Shown: in pieces, positions 9,817-19,924 of the stretch
How positions within the stretch are numbered: position 1 is the stretch's first letter
Layout: every line of letters begins with the position of its first letter
Source of the DNA: Bacteroidales bacterium
GTDB lineage: Bacteria; Bacteroidota; Bacteroidia; Bacteroidales; ML635J-15
DNA length: 64,000 bases
Direction of reading: 5' to 3'
NCBI GenBank assembly: GCA_031275085.1
Contig: JAISPG010000069.1
Location: 62,001 to 126,000, forward strand
The notes under the pieces: model-generated
Database searches by the model: none
Seen by the model: only the letters and a program-made list of their open reading frames with translations
What the model was told of the DNA's origin: nothing
Made by a program: the position numbers and the translations under genes

Positions 9817-11934
9817 ATGAAAAAGACATTTTTAATTTTAACAATAATAACATTAACTATTATGATTATTTCATGTAAGAATGAAAACAAAATACAACAA
9901 TCTGACAATCCGTTACTGGCAGAATGGAATACACCTTTTGAAGTTCCTCCATTTGATAAAATAAAAGATATTCATTTCGAACCGGCATTTGAGGCTGCAA
10001 TGAATATCCAGAACGAAAATATCCAGACAATTATTGAAAATAAAGAAGATCCTACTTTTGAAAATACCATAGAAGAATTGGAATACAGTGGATTGTTATT
10101 ATCAAGAATTTCAGGTGTTTTTCATAACCTTGCCTCTTCAAATACTAATGATAATTTAAAAGCAATATCAAAAAGGATAGCTCCAAAATTATCAAAACAC
10201 GAAGATGAAATTTCTATGAATGAAAAACTTTTTAAGAAAGTAGAACAGGTATATATGAAAAAAGATAAACTTGGACTTAATAAAGAACAAAACATGTTAT
10301 TGGAATTAACATATAAGGATTTTGTAAAAGGTGGAGCTAAATTAAATGAGACCGACAAAAAACGCTTAATGGAAATAAATGAACAATTATCTTTATTATC
10401 TTTAAAATATGGAGACAACCTGCTTGCGGAAAATAATAATTATAAACTTATTATAGATAATGAAAAAGACCTGGCAGGCTTACCGGCATCTTTGACTGAA
10501 GCGGCAGCAATTACGGCAGAAGAATTGGGAATGAACGGCAAATGGGTTTTCACATTGCATAATTCAAGTGCTTTACCATTTTTACAATACTCCGAAAACA
10601 GGGAACTTAGAAAAGAAATTCAAACTGCATATGTGAATAAATGTAACCATAATAACGACATTGATAATAACCAGATTATTCTTGACCTGGTAAAACTGAG
10701 AATAGAAAAAGCACAATTACTGGGATATGAAAATTATGCAGCAATCACGCTTGAAGACAGAATGGCAAAAAATTCAGAAGCAGTTTATAATTTATTATCC
10801 CAGATATGGGAGCCAGCACTTAAAGTTGCAAAAGAAGAAAGAGATGCATATAGTAACTTGCTTAAAAAAGACGGATATACTGATAAGTTACAGGCATACG
10901 ACTGGCGTTATTATGCAGAAAAAGTAAGAAAAGAAAAATATGATCTGGACGATGAAGTTTTAAGGCCATATTTTAAATTGGAAAATGTCAGAGACGGTGT
11001 ATTTGATGTCTCAGGTAAGTTGTTTGGTTTGAATTTCAAAAAAGACAACAGTATTCCTGTTTATCATCCAGATGCGGAAGCTTATGTTGTAACAAATAAT
11101 AATGGCGATCATGTAGCTGTGTTATATATGGATTATCATCCAAGGGAAAGTAAAAGAAGCGGAGCATGGATGAGCAGTTTTAGAAAACAATATATTCATG
11201 ACGGAAAATTTGTACATCCTGTAATTACAATAAATTGTAACTTTACAAAACCGACACTGACACAACCTGCTCTTTTAACTTTTGACGAATCACAGACATT
11301 ATTCCACGAATTTGGACACGCACTTCACGGAATGTTGTCGGAATGTACATATCCAAGTATAAGTGGGACTGCAGTGCCAAGAGATTTCGTTGAATTACCT
11401 TCACAGATAATGGAAAATTGGGCATCAGCCCCATCTGTTATGAAGACCTATGCCCGTCATTATGAAACTAATGACCCTATCCCGGATGAATTGATAAATA
11501 AGATCGAAGCAGCAGGTCATTTTAATCAGGGTTTTGCTACTACAGAACTTGTTGCTGCTGCATATCTGGATATGTATTGGCATACACTGACTCAAATAAA
11601 TATAACAGATGTAACAGATGCGGAAAATAAAGCAATGGAAGAAATAGGTCTGATCCCTGAAATTGTGGTCAGATATCGCAGCTCATATTTTTCACATATA
11701 TTCAGCGGAGGTTATGCTGCCGGATATTATAGCTATACATGGAGCGAAGTTCTGGATGCTGATGCATTCGATGCTTTTGAAGAAAACGGATTGTTTGATC
11801 CTGAAACAGCCGAGTCATTCAGGAAAAATATATTATCCAACGGTCATAAAGATGATCCTACGACTATGTTCGTAAATTTCAGGGGACGTGAACCGAAAAT
11901 AGATGCTTTGCTTAAAAGAAGAGGATCAAAATAA
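9817..11934 (+). CDS. dcp: M3-family metallopeptidase lipoprotein (Dcp-like)
   Basis: A 705-residue zinc peptidase of the thimet oligopeptidase/peptidyl-dipeptidase family. It starts with a lipoprotein signal (MKKTFLILTI...IISCKNE; lipobox Cys at about residue 21), so it should be anchored in the envelope and probably digests peptides in the periplasm. The zinc site HEFGH is at residues 497-501 in TLFHEFGHALHGML. The third ligand is expected about 25 residues later, near the ELPSQIMENW segment. The family-typical C-terminal GGYAAGYYSYTWSEV is also present. The length matches periplasmic Dcp proteins of Bacteroidota (about 690-710). Its specificity (dipeptide release versus oligopeptidase) cannot be decided from sequence alone. 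Confidence 0.92.
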   Translation: MKKTFLILTIITLTIMIISCKNENKIQQSDNPLLAEWNTPFEVPPFDKIKDIHFEPAFEAAMNIQNENIQTIIENKEDPTFENTIEELEYSGLLLSRISGVFHNLASSNTNDNLKAISKRIAPKLSKHEDEISMNEKLFKKVEQVYMKKDKLGLNKEQNMLLELTYKDFVKGGAKLNETDKKRLMEINEQLSLLSLKYGDNLLAENNNYKLIIDNEKDLAGLPASLTEAAAITAEELGMNGKWVFTLHNSSALPFLQYSENRELRKEIQTAYVNKCNHNNDIDNNQIILDLVKLRIEKAQLLGYENYAAITLEDRMAKNSEAVYNLLSQIWEPALKVAKEERDAYSNLLKKDGYTDKLQAYDWRYYAEKVRKEKYDLDDEVLRPYFKLENVRDGVFDVSGKLFGLNFKKDNSIPVYHPDAEAYVVTNNNGDHVAVLYMDYHPRESKRSGAWMSSFRKQYIHDGKFVHPVITINCNFTKPTLTQPALLTFDESQTLFHEFGHALHGMLSECTYPSISGTAVPRDFVELPSQIMENWASAPSVMKTYARHYETNDPIPDELINKIEAAGHFNQGFATTELVAAAYLDMYWHTLTQINITDVTDAENKAMEEIGLIPEIVVRYRSSYFSHIFSGGYAAGYYSYTWSEVLDADAFDAFEENGLFDPETAESFRKNILSNGHKDDPTTMFVNFRGREPKIDALLKRRGSK

Positions 11935-11964
11935 AATTGGTAAAATTATAAATTTAGTTACATA

Positions 11965-12004
11965 AGAGACAATGGTGGCTTCAGCTACGCTCAGCCATCG
12001 CTGT
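11965..12004. repeat. Short GC-rich imperfect palindrome
   Basis: Between the M3 and M14 genes lies a GC-rich stretch, TGGCTTCAGCTACGCTCAGCCA at its centre (shown as TGGCTTCAGC / GCTCAGCCA), whose ends pair imperfectly. It contrasts with the AT-rich surroundings and resembles the short REP-like intergenic repeats of some Bacteroidota. I see no second copy in this window. Confidence 0.35.
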
Positions 12005-12064
12005 ACTTATTTATAATAATTGAAAAAATATTTAATTAATTTTACACATAACAAATTAATCTAT

Positions 12065-13960
12065 ATGAAAAAATATTATTTTATTCTACTTTTATTAACA
12101 TCAGGAATTATAAATAATATTTTCAGCCAGTCAAAAGAAGAAACCGCTTACGATATAATCCGGCAAAGAGGAGAAATTTGTTTTGGCTTTACGGCAGAAC
12201 AATATGAAATAAAAAGCCTTTATGAAAAAATATCAATAGATAAATTTGATGGAAAAACTGTGATTGCTTATGCAAATGAAAAAGAATTTTCAGATTTTCT
12301 AAAAACAAATAAAGATTTCTACATAATCCAGGACTATCTGAGTACTTCAAAAGCACTTAATGTTGCTTCTTCTGTTACAGAAATGCAAAACTGGAACAAA
12401 TATCCTTCATATGAAGTATATGTTGAAATGATGCACAAATTTGCAACAGACTTCCCTGACATATGCAAAATTGATACTATAGGTTACAGTATGCATGGAA
12501 AATTATTACTCGCAGTAAAAATATCGGACAATGTTAATCTTGATGAAGCAGAACCAGAATTTTTTTATACGGGACAAATGCATGGTGACGAACTATTATG
12601 TAGCTTTTTGTTTCTAAAACTTATTGATCACCTATTGAACCAATATGGACATGACGAACAGGTAACAGATTTGATAAATAATCTTCAAATCTACATAAAT
12701 CCTTTGGCAAATCCGGATGGGATGTATCATGGCGGAAATTCCGATGTGTCACTTTCAACCAGATATAATGCTTACTTTATTGATCTTAACAGAAATTTTC
12801 CACGAATAGATAGCGAAGGAACAAACATCCAGCCTGAGATACAGGCTATGATAGATTATGCAGGCTCTCACAATTTTGTGATGTCGTGCAACAGTCATTC
12901 AGGAGCAGAATTAATGAATTATCCTTATGATGCTTTATCTGAATATCCTGCAGATTATCGCTGGTGGGAACTTGTTTGTCGCGAATATGCTTCAAATGTC
13001 CAGAATACAGGATTCAATGGTTATTTTACCGACGAAGACAATGGAGTTACTAATGGATTTGCATGGTATTCAACACAAGGTAGCCGTCAGGATTATATGA
13101 ATTATTTTAAACGTTGCAGAGAAGTTACTTTAGAGTTAAGTAAAATTAAAAGAACAGATTCGGATTCTCTTCAATATTACTGGTCGGTAAATAAAAAGGC
13201 AATGCTTGATTACTTACAGCAAGCTACTTACGGACTAAGAGGGATTATTACCGATTCGGTTACCGGAGAACCTATAGTTGCACGGATTTTTATTGAAAAT
13301 TATGATAAACTTAATTCACATGTATTTTCATTCCCGGAATATGGTGATTATTACAGATATTTATTCAGGGGAGACTATAATATAACGTTTTCTGCAGACG
13401 GCTACAAATCAAAAAACGTAAATATTTCTATCCAAAATTACGAGCAAATCATATTGAATATTCAATTAGCTCCTGTAGAAAATGAAATGCCCATTGCTGA
13501 TTTTGAATATGAAATAACCGGCAAAACTGTAAATTTTATTAATAATTCCTACGCTGCAAGGACTTTTTATTGGAATTTCGGTGATGATAGCACATCGGAA
13601 GAATCAAATCCAATACATACTTATTCCGGTTACAATACTTATAATGTTACCCTTACGGCAGAAAACGATCTAGGTACCAATCAAATTACTAAAGAAATAA
13701 TAATAGGTAACTCTTTGGAAAACAAAGTATTTGAATCTCTCAATGTTTTCCCGAATCCGGCCGATAAATTTCTTCATATACAATGCGAAGAAATTATAGA
13801 TAAAATTAATATAAAAAATACTCTAGGAGAGATAATCCGGCAATATACCCCTAAAGATACTGTTTTTGAGATAAATATAGAAAATTTAAAATCGGGAATA
13901 TATTTGCTTAACGTTCATATTAATGATAAATTTGTTATACTAAGATTTATGAAAAAGTAA
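12065..13960 (+). CDS. M14 zinc carboxypeptidase with PKD and T9SS sorting domain
   Basis: A 631-residue secreted peptidase. The ATG at 12065 begins a clean signal peptide (MKKYYFILLLLTSG...FSQ); an upstream in-frame TTG adds an implausible extension. Domains in order: prodomain-like region (25-110), M14 catalytic domain with zinc ligands H173 and E176 (MHGDE) and H278 (NSHSGAEL), substrate-binding LNRNFPR, and catalytic E357 (EVTLELS); a carboxypeptidase-regulatory-like beta domain (about 395-470); a PKD domain (about 478-550, YWNFGDDS); and a T9SS type A sorting domain (VFPNPADKF to the end). It should be exported by Sec, passed through the T9SS and attached to or released from the cell surface. 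The following gene is a paralogue 13 bp downstream. Confidence 0.92.
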   Translation: MKKYYFILLLLTSGIINNIFSQSKEETAYDIIRQRGEICFGFTAEQYEIKSLYEKISIDKFDGKTVIAYANEKEFSDFLKTNKDFYIIQDYLSTSKALNVASSVTEMQNWNKYPSYEVYVEMMHKFATDFPDICKIDTIGYSMHGKLLLAVKISDNVNLDEAEPEFFYTGQMHGDELLCSFLFLKLIDHLLNQYGHDEQVTDLINNLQIYINPLANPDGMYHGGNSDVSLSTRYNAYFIDLNRNFPRIDSEGTNIQPEIQAMIDYAGSHNFVMSCNSHSGAELMNYPYDALSEYPADYRWWELVCREYASNVQNTGFNGYFTDEDNGVTNGFAWYSTQGSRQDYMNYFKRCREVTLELSKIKRTDSDSLQYYWSVNKKAMLDYLQQATYGLRGIITDSVTGEPIVARIFIENYDKLNSHVFSFPEYGDYYRYLFRGDYNITFSADGYKSKNVNISIQNYEQIILNIQLAPVENEMPIADFEYEITGKTVNFINNSYAARTFYWNFGDDSTSEESNPIHTYSGYNTYNVTLTAENDLGTNQITKEIIIGNSLENKVFESLNVFPNPADKFLHIQCEEIIDKINIKNTLGEIIRQYTPKDTVFEINIENLKSGIYLLNVHINDKFVILRFMKK

Positions 13961-13973
13961 CAAATTAATCATT

Positions 13974-16775
13974 ATGAAAAAAAATATCCTTTTACTATTC
14001 ATATTTATTTCATCATTATCTGTCTGCCAAAATAATAACGTCTTTCAATTTGTAGATGAAAAACTTAATACAAGAGGAGAAATATATTTTTCTTTTGAAA
14101 ATGACGATCGTTCGGTTTTAAATGAACTTTCCGGCATAATATCCATAGATAAAATTAATGGTTCAACCGTATATGCCTTTGCAAACAGAACCGAATTTAA
14201 TGAATTTCTGGCATACGGCATCAATTTCACTCCGGTCTATAGCTATTATAACACATTCAGATCCGGCATAATGGCCACAACGCTTGCAGAAATGGCAAAC
14301 TGGGATAAATACCCTACACATGCCGTATATCAGGAAATGATGCAAAATTTCGTAACAAATTACCCGAATCTTTGCAGCCTGGATACAATAGGTTTTTCTG
14401 TAAATAATCGACCTATTTTATGCCTGATAATTTCAGACAATATAGGAGTTGCTGAAGATGAACCAAAATTTTTCTGGTCAAGTTCAATGCACGGGAATGA
14501 ACTTTGCGGATATATTTTAACTCTCAGGTATGCAGATTATTTATTGTCGAATTATGGTATTGATGACTATGTTACTTCTTTGATCAATAACATAGAAATA
14601 TATATTTGTCCGCTGGCAAATCCTGATGGAATGTATAATAATTCTTCAGACGGTACTTCAGTTTCACAAGCGATAAGGTATAACGCTAACGAAATAGATC
14701 TTAACAGAAATTTTCCGCGCGTTGACGGTCAGTCTACTTCAATACAACCTGAAATTCAATGTATGGTTGATTACGCAAATTCGCATGATTTTGTTATGGG
14801 GGCAAATTTACATACCGGAGCCGAATTAATGAATTATCCATGGGATTATGCAACTTCTGCAACAAATTCTCATGCAGATTCTAATTGGTGGAATTATGTT
14901 TCATGGAAATATGCAAATCTAGCCCAGCAAAATAGTCCTGCCGGATATTTTACAGATGAGAGCGGAGTTACAGAAGGCGGAGACTGGTATGTTATAACCG
15001 GTAGTCGTCAGGACTATATGAACTATTTTAAACATTACAGGGAAGTAACTATAGAAATATGTTCTACTCATAATTTAGATCCTTCTCTTCTTAATAATTA
15101 CTGGAATTATAACAGGCAGGCAATGTTAGAATATACCGAACAGGTTTTATTCGGATTCAGGGGTATTGTTAAAGATGAATGTACCGGAAATCCTTTACCC
15201 GGCGTAAAAATTGAAATAAACGGATACGATAAAGACGGTTCTGAGGTTTATTCTTCTGCTCCTGTCGGTAATTATCACAGATTAATATACGAAGGGACTT
15301 ATAATGTTACGTTTTCAAAAGAAGGATACGAATCAAAAACAATTTCAATCACCACGACGAACAACGATTCTACAAGATTGAATATTGAGCTTACACCAGT
15401 ATTAATAGCGGATTTTTCAGCAGAACAAACATATTCCTGTTCGGGAATTATTCAGTTTAATAGTAACTCCCCGAATGCTACAGGCTTTTTATGGAATTTT
15501 GGAGACGGGACAACATCTACTGAAAGTGATCCTATACATTATTATACAACAAGCGGAATATATTCGGTAGAACTATTCATAACTAACGGATGCGATGAAA
15601 ATAACTATTCCGAAGATAATTTTATTGAAATTGAGCTTCCTGATGCTCCTGTTGTTACCGGAGTAAATGGTTGCGGTCAGTCATTTTTAAGCCTTTATGC
15701 AGAAGGAAACGGAGATATAAATTGGTATGAGTCTTTGAATCAGGAAATTCCGTTTCATACAGGTGAAAGTTTTGACGGTGATTTTTCAGTAACTACAACA
15801 TATTTTGTTCAGTCTGAAATTACCAATATAAATACATATAATGCCGGAGCGAACAGTAATACTATCGGCAACGGAGGGTATTATTCAGGTTCGGCTATTC
15901 ACGGAATGTATTTCGATGTGTATGAAGACATAAAATTAGAATCCGTAAAAGTAACATCAAACAGGGAAATGAACAGAACATTTACATTAAAAAATTCCAA
16001 TAATGTTACTATTGCTGAAAAAACTGTTAATATTCCGGTTTCAACATCTTTTGAAGTTGAATTGAATTTTGATATTCCCCGCGGAACCGGTTACAAATTA
16101 ATATTAAACACACCATCGCCATATTTGTATCGTAATTCTACCGGAGGAAATTACCCTTACACTATAGACAATGTCTTAAGTATAACACATAATACAATTA
16201 CAGATTCTGATTGGTCTGATTATTACTATTTCTTCTATGACTGGACGGTAAAAACCGAAGAAAGTTGTTTAAGTCCGCGTGTTCCCATAACTGCGACCAT
16301 ATTTCCGGAAATAATTTTAGATTATTTCGTAACAAACGAAACTACAGAAGGATCCGGAAGTATAACCCTTGATATTTCCGGAGGAGTTCCTCCATACACG
16401 GTAAATTGGGAACACGGACCAAATGAAACGATCTTAACAGGTTTAAATGCTGGTTTCTATTCCGTAACCGTTACTGACCAGAATGTGTGCTTTGATACGA
16501 AAACGATCGAAGTTCCTTTTTATTCCGGATTAGCAGGATTCAGTCCGGAGAACATATCAGTTTTTCCGAATCCGTCAACAGGAAATTTTACGATAAAATC
16601 TACCGGAATTATAGAAGAAGTTTCAATAACAAATAACCTTGGAGAGATTTGTTATTATAAGAGACTTATGGATAATACAACAACAGTCAATCCAAATTTA
16701 GAACCTGGTATTTATATTGTGTGTATAAAAACCGAAAATAAGATTTTCAGGGAAAAAATAACTGTTGTATATTGA
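13974..16775 (+). CDS. M14 zinc carboxypeptidase, larger T9SS-secreted paralogue
   Basis: A 933-residue paralogue of the upstream gene, separated by 13 bp. The signal peptide is MKKNILLLFIFISSLSVCQ. Catalytic residues fall at nearly the same positions: H173 and E176 (MHGNE), H280 (NLHTGAEL) and E361 (EVTIEIC). After the peptidase come a regulatory-like beta domain (about 398-475), a PKD domain (about 478-550, LWNFGDGT), an Ig-like domain (about 560-625), a further beta region with many aromatic residues (about 630-770), a SprB-type repeat (about 785-840, DISGGVPPYTVNW) and a T9SS sorting domain (VFPNPSTGNF to the end). The added middle domains probably bind substrate or cell-surface material. 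Tandem duplication followed by domain gain explains the pair best. Confidence 0.92.
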   Translation: MKKNILLLFIFISSLSVCQNNNVFQFVDEKLNTRGEIYFSFENDDRSVLNELSGIISIDKINGSTVYAFANRTEFNEFLAYGINFTPVYSYYNTFRSGIMATTLAEMANWDKYPTHAVYQEMMQNFVTNYPNLCSLDTIGFSVNNRPILCLIISDNIGVAEDEPKFFWSSSMHGNELCGYILTLRYADYLLSNYGIDDYVTSLINNIEIYICPLANPDGMYNNSSDGTSVSQAIRYNANEIDLNRNFPRVDGQSTSIQPEIQCMVDYANSHDFVMGANLHTGAELMNYPWDYATSATNSHADSNWWNYVSWKYANLAQQNSPAGYFTDESGVTEGGDWYVITGSRQDYMNYFKHYREVTIEICSTHNLDPSLLNNYWNYNRQAMLEYTEQVLFGFRGIVKDECTGNPLPGVKIEINGYDKDGSEVYSSAPVGNYHRLIYEGTYNVTFSKEGYESKTISITTTNNDSTRLNIELTPVLIADFSAEQTYSCSGIIQFNSNSPNATGFLWNFGDGTTSTESDPIHYYTTSGIYSVELFITNGCDENNYSEDNFIEIELPDAPVVTGVNGCGQSFLSLYAEGNGDINWYESLNQEIPFHTGESFDGDFSVTTTYFVQSEITNINTYNAGANSNTIGNGGYYSGSAIHGMYFDVYEDIKLESVKVTSNREMNRTFTLKNSNNVTIAEKTVNIPVSTSFEVELNFDIPRGTGYKLILNTPSPYLYRNSTGGNYPYTIDNVLSITHNTITDSDWSDYYYFFYDWTVKTEESCLSPRVPITATIFPEIILDYFVTNETTEGSGSITLDISGGVPPYTVNWEHGPNETILTGLNAGFYSVTVTDQNVCFDTKTIEVPFYSGLAGFSPENISVFPNPSTGNFTIKSTGIIEEVSITNNLGEICYYKRLMDNTTTVNPNLEPGIYIVCIKTENKIFREKITVVY

Positions 16776-16835
16776 TAAATCAGTATTTTTGAATAATAAA
16801 CTTATTATTTAGCTGTAAAACTTCATGGAATTTCG

Positions 16836-16843
16836 TAGTTTTG
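16836..16843 (+). promoter_or_regulatory. Bacteroidota -7 element for the rRNA methyltransferase gene
   Basis: TAGTTTTG matches TAnnTTTG and ends 16 bp before the ATG at 16860. Confidence 0.55.
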
Positions 16844-16859
16844 CAGAAAAACTATTTTA

Positions 16860-18266
16860 ATGGGCAGAAAAAAATATCCTGTAATTGAAAATCTTGAAAT
16901 AACAGATATAGCAGCAGAAGGAGTATCTATAGGACGTCACGACAACTATGTTATTTTTGTTCGTGGTGTTATTCCGGGAGATATCGTTGATGTTCAACTT
17001 ACAAGAACAAGGAAATCCTATGCAGAATCAAAGCTTTTAAGAATAAATAAATTATCGGATGACAGGATTAATCCTTTCTGTGAACATTTCGGCAAATGTG
17101 GCGGATGTAAATGGCAAATGCTTCCATATGAAAAACAGTTATTTTACAAACAAAAACAGGTTGTTGATCAGTTGACACGCATAGGAGGGATAACCGAAGG
17201 TGAAATATATCCTATAATCCCATCAAAGAGAGATAAATTTTACCGTAATAAGCTGGAATTTACTTTTTCGTATCGCAGATGGTTAGATACTAATGAGCCA
17301 GAAATGGACAAATCAAGTCGTGAGCTTGAAGGTCTTGGATTCCATGTGCAGGGAATGTTCGACAGAATAATTGATATAGAAAAATGTTATCTGCAGGAAG
17401 ATCCTTCAAACGAAATAAGAAATAAAATCCGTGAATATACCAGAAAAGACGGTTACGATTATTACAACAGTCGCTCCCACCAGGGAATTATGAGAAATAT
17501 TATCATAAGAAATTCTACATTGGGAGAGCTTATGGTAGTTGTAATATTTGCCGAAGACAAGCCGGAACTTATAGAAGAATTAATGAATTTTATTTCAGCA
17601 GAATTTCCGCAAATAACATCATTGCAATATGTTATAAATAAAAAATATAACGACTCAATATATGATCAGGAAGTGATACTTTACAAAGGGAAAAACCATA
17701 TAATTGAAGATCTTGGCGGTCTTAAATTTAAAATTGGAGCAAAATCTTTTTTTCAGACCAATTCGGAACAAGCCCTGGAATTATACCGGAAAACTGTAGA
17801 ATTTGCTGATATCCAACCTGATGAAATAGTATATGATCTATATACAGGAACCGGAACAATTGCAAATTTTATTGCTTCAAAATGTAAAAAAGTAATTGGA
17901 ATAGAATCTGTGCCGGAAGCAATTGAAGATGCAAATATAAATTCAGGAATTAATAATATAACTAACACCGGATTTTTTGTCGGAGACATGAAAGATTTGT
18001 TAACCACGGAATTCATCGAAAAAGAAGGACAACCTGATACAATAATTCTTGATCCTCCGCGCGCAGGAATGCATGAAAATGTCATTTCAGTGCTTAGAAA
18101 TGCTGCTCCGGAAAAAATCGTATACGTAAGTTGTAACCCTGCTACACAAGCACGCGACATAGGAATGCTTATTGATATGTATAAAGTGGAAAGGATACAG
18201 CCTGTAGATATGTTTCCGCATACACATCATGTTGAAAATATAGTTTTATTGAAAAAGAAACATTAA
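16860..18266 (+). CDS. rlmD: 23S rRNA (uracil-C5)-methyltransferase, RlmD/RumA family
   Basis: A 468-residue SAM-dependent RNA methyltransferase of the TrmA/RumA family. An N-terminal TRAM domain (about 5-60) precedes an iron-sulfur-type cysteine cluster (C74, then CGGC about eight residues on, and a further Cys near 175). The SAM-binding motif DLYTGTGTIANF lies near residue 325, DPPRAGM near 400, and the catalytic cysteine is C425 in VSCNPATQARD. This set is diagnostic for m5U enzymes acting on 23S rRNA (U747 or U1939 type). Which uridine is modified cannot be read from the sequence. The last four bases overlap the convergent 3' end of the next gene. Confidence 0.9.
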   Translation: MGRKKYPVIENLEITDIAAEGVSIGRHDNYVIFVRGVIPGDIVDVQLTRTRKSYAESKLLRINKLSDDRINPFCEHFGKCGGCKWQMLPYEKQLFYKQKQVVDQLTRIGGITEGEIYPIIPSKRDKFYRNKLEFTFSYRRWLDTNEPEMDKSSRELEGLGFHVQGMFDRIIDIEKCYLQEDPSNEIRNKIREYTRKDGYDYYNSRSHQGIMRNIIIRNSTLGELMVVVIFAEDKPELIEELMNFISAEFPQITSLQYVINKKYNDSIYDQEVILYKGKNHIIEDLGGLKFKIGAKSFFQTNSEQALELYRKTVEFADIQPDEIVYDLYTGTGTIANFIASKCKKVIGIESVPEAIEDANINSGINNITNTGFFVGDMKDLLTTEFIEKEGQPDTIILDPPRAGMHENVISVLRNAAPEKIVYVSCNPATQARDIGMLIDMYKVERIQPVDMFPHTHHVENIVLLKKKH

Positions 18267-19924
18267 TGAAGCATATCCAGTTTCTTAAGATTTGATCTGA
18301 AACCTATATAAAAATAAGTATAAAGTTTTTTCGCTCCTAAGTTATAATCAAGATCATTTTCATTTGGAATTATTCCGTTTTCGGGATTTAAACATCTTAT
18401 TATAGCACCACAATTAATAGTTAAATTCCTATTACCGGAAATAAAATATGAAAAATCCAATTGAGTGGTAAATACATTTGTTTTATTTCCCTGTAATATA
18501 ACATTTCCGTATGAAGGAACCTGATATAACCATCCCGGCTGAACTCCATCCATAGTAGGCAGGAATATGTTTTGTCCGTTATGAGTCCTGTCGCTGGCAT
18601 CCATCCCCAATGTAGCAAACATTAATTTAAGATCGATATTGAACATATCCTTAAAATAATAATTTGTACCACATACTATTTCGACAAAGTTTGCTCCCAA
18701 AGGATGCGCCAGAGCTTGCCTGTAATGGGCATAATTGTTATTAGGATCGAATTGGGTATAAATATATGGCCGTGCGACATTAAATTCAATAAAACCATCA
18801 AGGTTTTTTATGCCTCCGATATCAAAAGATTTTTCCCCGAACTGAACAGCCCATTTATTTGCAAACCAACCGTATTCTCCGGCATATTCTTTTCTGAACG
18901 TATGTTTCAAATCATTAAACAATTGTTTAACAACTATATCATCAATCACAACCTGCAAGTAAAATGCATTTTTTGAATTTATACTATATTTCAGATTTGT
19001 TCCTATTATTACATTTGTTGAACTACCCATAGAATAATCAACAGGACGGAAAAAAATAAAAGGATTCAGAAATTCAAAATCAAAGAAATTCTTTCCGCTG
19101 GCTACAACTGATTCAAAAAGACCTATACTAAATCTTTTTGTAACATTCCAGTCAAGATAATGAAAAACTGCCAGCTTGTTATTTTTCTTGTATGTAATGT
19201 GTTGCACCTCATCATATGTAAAATAACTTAAATACGCCCAGATACAGGAATATTTAATATCCAGAAATTGTGTTTCAATCTTGAAATACGGATAATTTTT
19301 AGCATTATCAGATAGTAATAAAGAACGATAACCGTCTCCGAAAAAATTCTTGCTATTGGCAATTTCAAGTTTTAAAAAGTCGAAAGGTAGATATGTAAGT
19401 TTAAAGTCGTTATTCTGGGAAAAATAATTATTTTTTTCTGATATTTGATCATAACCGTTAAGAATAGTATTATTATAATTTTGTGTAATAAAAAAATCGG
19501 GTAGTTTGTCAAATAATCTGAAACTGAATATATAACTTAATCCTAATTTATCGGAAAGAGTTACATCTGCTAAAACTCCTCCATTGAAGAAAAAAGCTCC
19601 TTCACTGATTTCATTAATATTGATCCCGTAAAAAGTTTCATAAACAGGTGAAATACTCATTCCGAAATTTTCTTTCCCCATACGGGTTTTAAGTCTGAAT
19701 ACAGGCGAATCATACAAAAATCCCGACATAGTGTCGACTACTTCAGGAGCATCTTTAAAATCGGTAATATAGTATGTTCTTATCGAAGAATGTTTTTTAT
19801 TATCAATATCATATGTATTTTTTTCTGCATTTCGGAGCATGCGGAAATCCCTGATGGGAACCAACTGCGCATATATCAGGCAACAGCAGAAAATAAATAT
19901 AATATTTATTAATAATCTCTTCAT
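18263..19924 (-). CDS. Outer membrane RemB/Wzi-like beta-barrel protein
   Basis: A 553-residue exported protein with a signal peptide (MKRLLINIIFIFCCCLIYAQ). The body consists of alternating amphipathic strands typical of a beta-barrel and carries the segment FFGDGYRSLLLSD near residue 195, which I recognise from the Wzi capsule-assembly/gliding protein RemB family of Bacteroidota. It probably sits in the outer membrane and contributes to surface polysaccharide attachment or surface motility. The neighbour upstream is a paralogue; the ATG overlaps that gene's stop by one base, so they form an operon. It converges with the rRNA methyltransferase gene with a 4-bp overlap. Confidence 0.75.
   Translation of the reverse strand: MKRLLINIIFIFCCCLIYAQLVPIRDFRMLRNAEKNTYDIDNKKHSSIRTYYITDFKDAPEVVDTMSGFLYDSPVFRLKTRMGKENFGMSISPVYETFYGININEISEGAFFFNGGVLADVTLSDKLGLSYIFSFRLFDKLPDFFITQNYNNTILNGYDQISEKNNYFSQNNDFKLTYLPFDFLKLEIANSKNFFGDGYRSLLLSDNAKNYPYFKIETQFLDIKYSCIWAYLSYFTYDEVQHITYKKNNKLAVFHYLDWNVTKRFSIGLFESVVASGKNFFDFEFLNPFIFFRPVDYSMGSSTNVIIGTNLKYSINSKNAFYLQVVIDDIVVKQLFNDLKHTFRKEYAGEYGWFANKWAVQFGEKSFDIGGIKNLDGFIEFNVARPYIYTQFDPNNNYAHYRQALAHPLGANFVEIVCGTNYYFKDMFNIDLKLMFATLGMDASDRTHNGQNIFLPTMDGVQPGWLYQVPSYGNVILQGNKTNVFTTQLDFSYFISGNRNLTINCGAIIRCLNPENGIIPNENDLDYNLGAKKLYTYFYIGFRSNLKKLDMLH

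Noticed and set aside
17753..18160. Minus-strand 135-codon frame inside rlmD
   Set aside because: It is fully antisense to a well-supported gene, shows no family likeness and has a biased shadow composition.
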